This document shows, piece by piece, positions 1 to 5,648 of a DNA stretch of 15,983 bases. Source of the DNA: an uncultured Campylobacter sp. (GTDB lineage Bacteria; Campylobacterota; Campylobacteria; Campylobacterales; Campylobacteraceae). The translations under genes and the position numbers were made by a program. The DNA is taken from the NCBI RefSeq assembly GCF_938040115.1, contig NZ_CALHXD010000295.1, positions 1-15,983 on the forward strand, written 5' to 3'. Under the pieces are notes generated by a model, which saw nothing but the letters and a program-made list of their open reading frames with translations, did no database searches and was not told where the DNA came from. How positions within the stretch are numbered: the stretch's first letter is position 1; every line of letters begins with the position of its first letter.

Positions 1-649
1 AGATCTCGCGGGCTAGATTTTCGTCGTTGAAGCACCACAGATCCTCTCTGCTGCCGCCTCCTCGCGCTAGCACGATCGCATCTGCACCGCTGGCGCCCGC
101 TCTTTTTAGCGCGCGTATTAGCGAGGCGGGCGCGGTTTCGCCCTGCGTTAGCGAGTCAAAAACTATGATTTCTGCTAGCGCCCAGCGCTGCGAAGCGATA
201 CGCAGCATGTCTTGCAGCGCGGCTGATGTTTTTGAGGTAATAAGCGCGATCTTGCGCGGAAATTTGGGTAGCGGTTTTTTGCGCGAGATATCAAAAAGCC
301 CTTCGCTCTCAAGACGCGCTTTTAGCTGTTTAAACGCAAGCTCGAGCTCGCCCTCGCCGCTGGGGCGTATCAGGGTTGCGATAAACTGATAGCTGCCGCT
401 TGGCGAGTAGAGCGAAATTTTGCCGTAGAGAGCGACTTTCATGCCGTCTGCGACGTCAAATTTGAGCTTAGCGGCGTTAAATTTATAAATGACGGCCGAG
501 ATCGCGGCCTTTTCGTCTTTTAGCGTGAAGTACCAGTGGCCCGAGCCGTGCCTCACTAGCCGCGAGATCTCGCCCTCTACCTCGACGTAGGAAAACGTCG
601 TCTCAAGCAGCGTTTTGGCCTGCTCGTTTAGCTCGCTGACGCTTAGCAC
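1..649 (-). CDS. xseA: Exodeoxyribonuclease VII large subunit (partial; C-terminus beyond the window)
   Basis: Large catalytic subunit of exonuclease VII, which degrades single-stranded DNA to oligonucleotides together with XseB. Only the first 216 residues are present; the gene runs off position 1. The N-terminal ~100 residues read as the OB-fold DNA-binding domain (GEISRLVRHGSGHWYFTLKD). The start of the catalytic domain follows, with ALITSKTSAALQDM, then LTQGETA, then ARGGGSREDLWCFNDE, the family's glycine-rich signature. This reading frame was worked out by hand. The start is GTG at 647-649: an in-frame TGA lies directly upstream (650-652), so no earlier start is possible. The start overlaps the 3' end of ubiE by 7 bp, implying translational coupling. 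A weak AAAGG lies upstream. Confidence 0.93.
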   Translation of the reverse strand, partial: MLSVSELNEQAKTLLETTFSYVEVEGEISRLVRHGSGHWYFTLKDEKAAISAVIYKFNAAKLKFDVADGMKVALYGKISLYSPSGSYQFIATLIRPSGEGELELAFKQLKARLESEGLFDISRKKPLPKFPRKIALITSKTSAALQDMLRIASQRWALAEIIVFDSLTQGETAPASLIRALKRAGASGADAIVLARGGGSREDLWCFNDENLAREI

Positions 650-1359
650 TCACGGGCCTTTTGCGCGATGAAAAGAGTAGAGATATCCATCGAAAAGCTC
701 TTGCAAAGGCGCATCTCAAAGCCAGCGGCAGCGAGTTCGTCCGCAAAGCTTTTGGCGTCTAAAAAGCCCTCGATCGAGCTTGGCAGGTACTCGTAGGCTT
801 CTTGATTTTTGGAGATAAAGCCGCCGATTTTAGGCAAAATTTTGCTTAGATAAAAGTCGCGAGCGCCCGTTAAAATCCCGCTTTTTTTGCGTTTGGTAAA
901 CTCTAGCACTACGACGTATCCGCCCGTTTTTAGCACTCTGTTAAACTCTCTTAGCGCGGCCTCGCGCTCGACTACGTTTCTGATGCCGTAGCTGATGCTT
1001 AGCACGTCCATCGAGCCGCTATCAAGCGTCGTTTGCGTCGCTAACGCCTCGATAAATTTAAACTCAGGAAATTTTTGTTTGGCGACCGCGAGCATGCCGC
1101 TTGAGGGATCGACGCCGATTAGATTTTCGATTTTTGCGTTAAACTCGCCCGCCGTCTTTTGCCAAAAGCCCATCATATCGCCCGTGCCGCATGCGACGTC
1201 GACGATATTTACGCTTGAGTCTTTGAAATTTGACAGAACCGTTTTGCAAGCGATCTTGCGCCAGCTCACGTCCGCGCCCATGCTCAGCACGCGGTTTGCC
1301 AGGTCGTAGGTCGGCGCAATGTCGTTAAACATCTGAACTATTTTTTCTTGTTTTTCCAT
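643..1359 (-). CDS. ubiE: Demethylmenaquinone C-methyltransferase UbiE/MenG
   Basis: SAM-dependent methyltransferase, 238 aa, close to the usual family length. It methylates the demethylmenaquinone ring in the last step of menaquinone synthesis. Campylobacter respires with menaquinones made by the futalosine route, so the MenG activity is the likely one and the ubiquinone step probably is not used (known for the genus, not visible here). Visible motifs: FNDIAPTYDLANRVLSMG near the N-terminus, SAM motif I VDVACGTGD at 53-61, GVDPSSGML at 82-90, SYGIRNV at 123-129, and VLKTGGYVVVLEF at 142-154. ATG start with a weak AAAGAG upstream. It lies 9 bp after the CYTH-CHAD gene and overlaps xseA by 7 bp, so the three are probably co-transcribed. 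Confidence 0.93.
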   Translation of the reverse strand: MEKQEKIVQMFNDIAPTYDLANRVLSMGADVSWRKIACKTVLSNFKDSSVNIVDVACGTGDMMGFWQKTAGEFNAKIENLIGVDPSSGMLAVAKQKFPEFKFIEALATQTTLDSGSMDVLSISYGIRNVVEREAALREFNRVLKTGGYVVVLEFTKRKKSGILTGARDFYLSKILPKIGGFISKNQEAYEYLPSSIEGFLDAKSFADELAAAGFEMRLCKSFSMDISTLFIAQKAREC

Positions 1360-1368
1360 TTTTTCTCT

Positions 1369-2790
1369 TTAGAAGATATAGTAGATTTTTAAGCCGCGCG
1401 AAAGCTTTGTGAGGCTTTTTAAAATTTTAGGCTTTGAGTCCAAAATTTCGCTTCGCAGCTCGTAGATTTTTTTGTAAATTTTAGCTTGGAGTTTGTCTAT
1501 GCGCTTTTGTTCGGCGCCGCTTTTTACGTGCGCTAGTAGGCCTAGCCAGATGTCGGCGTCTTGCAGCGAGCCAAAGGTTTCTTGTAAAATTTTGCTCTTT
1601 TTAAAGCATTTTTTAGCTGTAGCAAAATCAAAACCGCCGCCAAAAATCTCGCTTAGATATCTTAGCCTTTTTATCTCGATGCGGCACTTGTGAAACTGCG
1701 TGTTTTCGGTGGTTTCGCTCAAATTTGAGAGAGATTTTTTGAGGCGTAAAATTTGAGCTCGCATGGATTTTGCGGCGAGTTTTTTTATCGGCGCGTCTCC
1801 TAGCTCGCCTTTAAAAAAGTCGCTTCCCTCGCGTAAAAACACCTCCCAGTCGCGCAAAATTTCGTTTGCTTCGTCGCTTTGCAGCTCAGCCTGAACGCTT
1901 TTGGCTAGGGTTTTGCTTAGATTTTCTAGCTCGCTAGCTAGTGACTCAAAGCCTTTTAGTTTTTGCAAAAACTCGCAAAATACGTCTATATCGCGCTTTT
2001 GGTTGGTTAGCTCGGCTAGTTTTTTAAAATTTAGCAGAAAATAGCAAGCCGTTTTCCGGTCGAAAACGGGAGTGAAAATTTTAAGTAGCGAGCGCGTTTT
2101 GCGCAGATTTATACGGATTTGGTGTAGCGCCTCGGCATCGCCAGAGATTGCGTATTTGCTTAGATATTTACGAAGCATCGTAAATATCTGAAAAAACACC
2201 ATCCGCATCGCGTCCATCGCGCCGATGTAGCTTGGTAAATTTAGCTCTAGCCCTGGGCTATTTTGTAAAATTTCAATGCTCTTTTGCGCGTCGAAACTGC
2301 CCTGCGGCAGGCCAAAAAGCGCTAAATTTTTATTTTTATAGCGTTCATCTTCCGTGACCTCGCTAGCTATGTGCGCGGCGATAAACTCGGGCAGGCTAAA
2401 CTCTGCCGCCTCGCGCTCGCCGCCAAACTCGGCCTCGAAAGTAACAAGCCCCTCTAAAGCGCAGTGAAAAATATCGACGTTGCAAGCAACGCCGTCAAGC
2501 CTAAATAAAAATCTCGTCTTTTTTATCGGAGCGGCGACCGCGTTTTTTAGGGCTTTTTTAAAGCTTTTAGCATCCGTTTCGCTCTCATTTTCCTCGCGCG
2601 CTAGGCCGACGCCTGATTTTTGCGTGATCGTAAAAACGCCCGAAGCCTCGCGAAATCTAATCTCCTCAAGCGGAGTGATTTTGACGTAAATTTGCGTCAC
2701 CTCTTTTTGCTGGACGTCGATGTCGCGGGCTTTTAGCTCGTTTATGACGGCGGCGTCACGCAGGATAAATTTACGCTCGATCTCTATCAA
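1369..2790 (-). CDS. CYTH and CHAD domain protein, putative inorganic triphosphatase/polyphosphate-binding
   Basis: 473 aa. N-terminal CYTH domain (about 1-165): ExExK signature at E3, E5, K7; charged tunnel residues R45 and R47 (EEIRFRE), K91/R93 and E119/E121 (FEAEF). C-terminal CHAD domain (about 190-470), alpha-helical, with its two conserved basic helices: H223/R226/R230/R233 (LHQIRINLRKTR) and H367/R370/K374/R375/R377 (FHKCRIEIKRLRY), plus KRDIDV near 265-270. CYTH enzymes of this kind (E. coli YgiF) hydrolyse inorganic triphosphate, and CHAD domains bind polyphosphate; the exact substrate here is inferred. Start is TTG at 2788-2790, chosen because a perfect AAGGAG (2797-2802) sits 6 nt upstream and the ExExK motif follows at once. 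First gene of the minus-strand CHAD-ubiE-xseA operon. Confidence 0.88.
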   Translation of the reverse strand: MIEIERKFILRDAAVINELKARDIDVQQKEVTQIYVKITPLEEIRFREASGVFTITQKSGVGLAREENESETDAKSFKKALKNAVAAPIKKTRFLFRLDGVACNVDIFHCALEGLVTFEAEFGGEREAAEFSLPEFIAAHIASEVTEDERYKNKNLALFGLPQGSFDAQKSIEILQNSPGLELNLPSYIGAMDAMRMVFFQIFTMLRKYLSKYAISGDAEALHQIRINLRKTRSLLKIFTPVFDRKTACYFLLNFKKLAELTNQKRDIDVFCEFLQKLKGFESLASELENLSKTLAKSVQAELQSDEANEILRDWEVFLREGSDFFKGELGDAPIKKLAAKSMRAQILRLKKSLSNLSETTENTQFHKCRIEIKRLRYLSEIFGGGFDFATAKKCFKKSKILQETFGSLQDADIWLGLLAHVKSGAEQKRIDKLQAKIYKKIYELRSEILDSKPKILKSLTKLSRGLKIYYIF

Positions 2791-2812
2791 ATTTCGCTCC
2801 TTAATATGAAAA

Positions 2813-2818
2813 ATTGTA
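2813..2818 (-). promoter_or_regulatory. Predicted -10 box of the CYTH-CHAD/ubiE/xseA operon
   Basis: TACAAT on the minus strand (GATACAAT), about 22 nt before the TTG start and upstream of the AAGGAG ribosome site. No clear -35, as is usual for Campylobacter sigma-70 promoters. Prediction from motif and position only. Confidence 0.45.
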
Positions 2819-2902
2819 TCAAAAGGTAGCTTAAAGTGTAAAATTTGCGTCCTTTTGCCGCCGACCTTGCGACGCGAAATGATTTTTTAACGCAAATCAC
2901 GC

Positions 2903-2928
2903 TAAAATCAGCTCAAATTTGAAAGGAG
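2903..2928 (+). promoter_or_regulatory. Predicted serC -10 box and ribosome binding site
   Basis: TAAAAT at 2903-2908 (context GCTAAAAT) is a plausible Campylobacter -10. AAAGGAG at 2922-2928 is a strong Shine-Dalgarno, 5 nt before ATG 2934, and fixes the serC start. The gap 2791-2933 therefore holds two divergent promoters. Confidence 0.5.
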
Positions 2929-2933
2929 TTTGG

Positions 2934-4010
2934 ATGAATAGAAAGCTAAATTTTAGCGCGGGTCCTTCGGCTCTGCCTCTTAGCGTGCTTGAGCGCGCGA
3001 AAAACGAGCTCACCGACTATCAGGGTAAGGGCTTTTCGATAATGGAAATCAGCCACCGAAGCAAGATTTTTGAAGAGGTGCACTACGGCGCGATGGCAAA
3101 GGCGCGTGAGCTATACGGTATCGGCGAAGAGTACGACGTGCTATTTTTGCAAGGCGGCGCGCATTTGCAGTTTGCGATGATACCGCTAAATTTAGCCGCC
3201 AAAGGCGTCGCGCAGTACGCAGATACAGGCGTCTGGACGAGCAAGGCGATCAAAGAGGCCGCAAACGTCGGTGTAGCCTACGAAGTGGTCGCCAGCAGCA
3301 AGGAAACCTCCTACGACCGCATCCCTGAGGTTAAATTTAGTGATGACGCCGCGTACGGCTACCTCTGCACGAACAACACCATCTACGGCACGCAGTACCG
3401 CGAGCTGCCTCGCTCCAAAGCTCCGCTAGTAGTCGATGCGTCGAGCGATTTTTTCTCGCGGCCGGTTGATTTCACGGACGTGGGGCTGCTATACGGCGGC
3501 GCGCAGAAAAATGCCGGCCCAAGCGGCGTAACCGTCGTCATCATCCGCAAAGATATGCTAGAGCGAGCCTGCATGGAGCGCACTCCGACGATGCTTCGCT
3601 ACGACACGCACGCGTCGGCCGCGTCGCTATATAACACGCCTCCGACCTTTGGCATATATCTGCTAAATTTGACGCTGGGCTGGGTGCAAGAGCAGGGCGG
3701 TCTAGCGGGCGTAAACCGGATCAACGAGCAAAAGGCGGCGCTGCTTTACGGCGCGATCGACGGTTCTGGCGGCTTTTACAGAGGTCACGCGCAAAAAGAT
3801 AGCCGCTCGCTGATGAACGTTAGCTTTACCATCGCAAACCGCGAGCTCGAGGCGGCCTTTATCGCCGAGTCCGAAAATGCGGGCATGCTGGGCCTAAAAG
3901 GGCACCGTCACGTAGGCGGCATCAGAGCCTCGATATACAACGCCGTGAGTATCGAAAACGTGCGGACTTTGGCTGAGTTTATGAAAGAATTTGCTAGGAA
4001 AAACGGGTAA
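2934..4010 (+). CDS. serC: Phosphoserine aminotransferase
   Basis: PLP-dependent class V aminotransferase, 358 aa. It converts 3-phosphohydroxypyruvate and glutamate to phosphoserine (serine synthesis) and acts similarly in pyridoxal phosphate synthesis where that route exists. The N-terminus NRKLNFSAGPSALP is typical. HRS at 41-43, the phosphate-binding QGGA at 73-76, W101, D168, and the Schiff-base lysine K192 in GGAQKNAGPSG are visible; GHRHVGGIRAS near the C-terminus is the conserved substrate-binding Arg/His segment. The start is ATG 2934, not the in-frame TTG at 2919: the TTG would place the AAAGGAG ribosome site inside the coding region, and the family begins at NRKLNF. In C. jejuni (from memory) serC also follows ubiE-xseA, but there in the same direction. 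Confidence 0.95.
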   Translation: MNRKLNFSAGPSALPLSVLERAKNELTDYQGKGFSIMEISHRSKIFEEVHYGAMAKARELYGIGEEYDVLFLQGGAHLQFAMIPLNLAAKGVAQYADTGVWTSKAIKEAANVGVAYEVVASSKETSYDRIPEVKFSDDAAYGYLCTNNTIYGTQYRELPRSKAPLVVDASSDFFSRPVDFTDVGLLYGGAQKNAGPSGVTVVIIRKDMLERACMERTPTMLRYDTHASAASLYNTPPTFGIYLLNLTLGWVQEQGGLAGVNRINEQKAALLYGAIDGSGGFYRGHAQKDSRSLMNVSFTIANRELEAAFIAESENAGMLGLKGHRHVGGIRASIYNAVSIENVRTLAEFMKEFARKNG

Positions 4011-4415
4011 ATTTGACTAGACGCGCCACTCGAATTTGGCTTTTTCTCGAGCAAATTTAAACTCGGGGTTTAAATTCGGGGCGCGTAAAATTTTGCTTTT
4101 TACTCAAATTTAAGCGGCTTTGGCTTGGGAGCGGTTGCTTAAATTTCTTTGGTTTTACGGCGAGCCGATTTTAAATTTAGTCCCGTCCGTCGTTAGGTTT
4201 AGAGCGATGCGCAAACGATACGGAAATACCAAAAGACGACTGGAAGCGCAAGATGAGGCGATTTTTTAGTTTGGAGTAAATTAGGCTTGAGTTTTTTGTC
4301 AAATTTGCATATAAAATTGCTTTTAGTTGGTGCGCGGCTTTTGCCTCTTAAATTTTCTTTTATCAAATTTTCCGCTCAAATTAGCCCCTAGCAAACGCAA
4401 ATTTTACAAATAAAA
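4011..4415. other. 405-bp gap between convergent serC and DUF2920 genes
   Basis: No convincing gene. The serC-proximal part holds the nested dyads described separately (4021-4086). A reading frame from TTG 4120 to TAG 4269 (49 codons, with an internal ATG at 4207 beginning MRKRYGNTKRRLEAQDEAIF) is open but has no ribosome site and no recognised family; it could be a gene remnant or chance. The rest is AT-rich with many AAATTT words. I see no strong intrinsic terminator for the DUF2920 genes. Confidence 0.5.
4021..4086. repeat. Nested inverted repeats after serC, possible terminator
   Basis: Outer dyad: ACGCGCC (4021-4027) plus CGAATTT (4031-4037) pair with AAATTCG (4072-4078) plus GGCGCGT (4080-4086), with a 3/1-nt internal bulge. 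Inner dyad: AATTTAAAC (4054-4062) pairs perfectly with GTTTAAATT (4068-4076) across a 5-nt loop. The right inner arm shares 4072-4076 with the outer stem, so the two folds compete. It begins 10 bp after the serC stop and is followed by AAAATTTTGCTTTTT, so it may end serC transcription. Function is inferred. Confidence 0.5.
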
Positions 4416-5648
4416 TCATCTTTTTATCTCCAAATTTATCCTACCGTTTGCCTCTAAAAATTTATATTCCAACTCGTCTGAGCGATAGGTTATGCTTTTG
4501 TCTTTGCAAATTTGCTTTTCGCGGGAGGCTATCTTTTCTAGCATCGGCGGCAGCTCCTTGGTGATCAAAAGCTTGATAGACATCTCCAGGCCGTGCGTTA
4601 GCTTTTTGAGAAACCTACCGTCAAGCTCGCTCTCGTCTTTTATCATATGCAAATTTGCGTCAAAGCCGAGTTTGCGTAGCTCCTCGTAGAGCTGTGATTT
4701 TTCCTCGGGCGACGCGCAGTGGTCGTTTACGGCGCAGTGGTAGCCGACATAAATAGGCTTTGGATATGCGCTTTGGACTTTTAGATGCGCGGCGTCTAGG
4801 GCGTTTCGTATATCTTCGCGCGCCTGCGAGAAATATCGAGGCGAGGATTTATCCAGTAGCGTCCACATCGTTTTGGTAAAGACGTAAATTTTGATATTTT
4901 TAAAATATATATCGGTCGAGTATTCGCGAAATTTGAGATAATCTACCTCTTTGCCTAGGCCTATGAGCTCCCAGTTTAGCTTCGCGTAGCTACTGTTGTC
5001 GATGAGGCCGTTCACGAGCCACGGCGCAAATTTGGCCGCTAAGGCGTTTATGTATGCGCCGTGCGAACTGCCGACTAGGACAACTGGCAGCTCGTTTATA
5101 TCGGTCGCGGATTTAAACGGCGGATCTGCCTTGATAAAAAGCGCTGCATTTATCACGTCTTGGGCCTGCATAACGCCGAAATTTTGATATTCGTTTTTGG
5201 TCGGTTGCAACGTGACGGATATTTCTAATTTAAAATCGCTCGGCAAACCGCCGCTTGATTTTATATTGCCCAGATAGGCATCTAGCACCGAAAGTTCGCC
5301 GTAGCTGATATCGTTTGGGATTTCTATACCGATTTTAGAGCATTTGTTTTTAAGGATTATTTTGTCTAAATCGTTTAAAAAATACTTCGCCCCCGTCTGC
5401 GGTCTGCTGCCGATACAGTGGTAGTTTACGCTAGCTACCGCTACCTCAAATTCGCTCGCTACGAACTGCGCTAAATGCTCTCTATAGTTTTCGTTCGCGT
5501 CGCCGCCAAGCCCAGGCACTATGAAAACTAGGGCTCTAGCCGGCTTTTCATCGTCGTAGCAGAGCTTAAACTCAAGTAGCGAATCTCGCTTTAGGCCAAG
5601 CTCTACATCGTCGCAGGATGGGATCTCGTATGTTTTATTTATTATCAT
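4416..5648 (-). CDS. DUF2920 (617-family) protein, putative alpha/beta-hydrolase, single unit
   Basis: 410 aa, no signal peptide or membrane segment seen, so probably cytoplasmic. It resembles the Campylobacter DUF2920 proteins (C. jejuni Cj1305c/Cj1306c/Cj1310c group in the flagellar modification locus); their function is unknown. Fold clues: FIVPGLGGD at 43-50 as a likely oxyanion segment, GSSHG at 193-197 as a nucleophile elbow with S195, D309 in YHCAVND, and H352 in LTHG. All three residues are kept in the other two units of this locus, which suggests a Ser-Asp-His hydrolase (inference). The ATG start overlaps the 3' end of the upstream two-unit gene by 14 bp and has no Shine-Dalgarno, so translation probably depends on coupling. 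Confidence 0.85.
   Translation of the reverse strand: MIINKTYEIPSCDDVELGLKRDSLLEFKLCYDDEKPARALVFIVPGLGGDANENYREHLAQFVASEFEVAVASVNYHCIGSRPQTGAKYFLNDLDKIILKNKCSKIGIEIPNDISYGELSVLDAYLGNIKSSGGLPSDFKLEISVTLQPTKNEYQNFGVMQAQDVINAALFIKADPPFKSATDINELPVVLVGSSHGAYINALAAKFAPWLVNGLIDNSSYAKLNWELIGLGKEVDYLKFREYSTDIYFKNIKIYVFTKTMWTLLDKSSPRYFSQAREDIRNALDAAHLKVQSAYPKPIYVGYHCAVNDHCASPEEKSQLYEELRKLGFDANLHMIKDESELDGRFLKKLTHGLEMSIKLLITKELPPMLEKIASREKQICKDKSITYRSDELEYKFLEANGRINLEIKR

Noticed and set aside
2919..2933. Upstream TTG start for serC
   Set aside because: It would put the AAAGGAG ribosome site inside the coding sequence and add residues that the family lacks.
4011..4415. Search for a tRNA, small RNA or insertion-sequence ends in the large gap
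   Set aside because: No cloverleaf, terminal inverted repeats or target duplication could be recognised.
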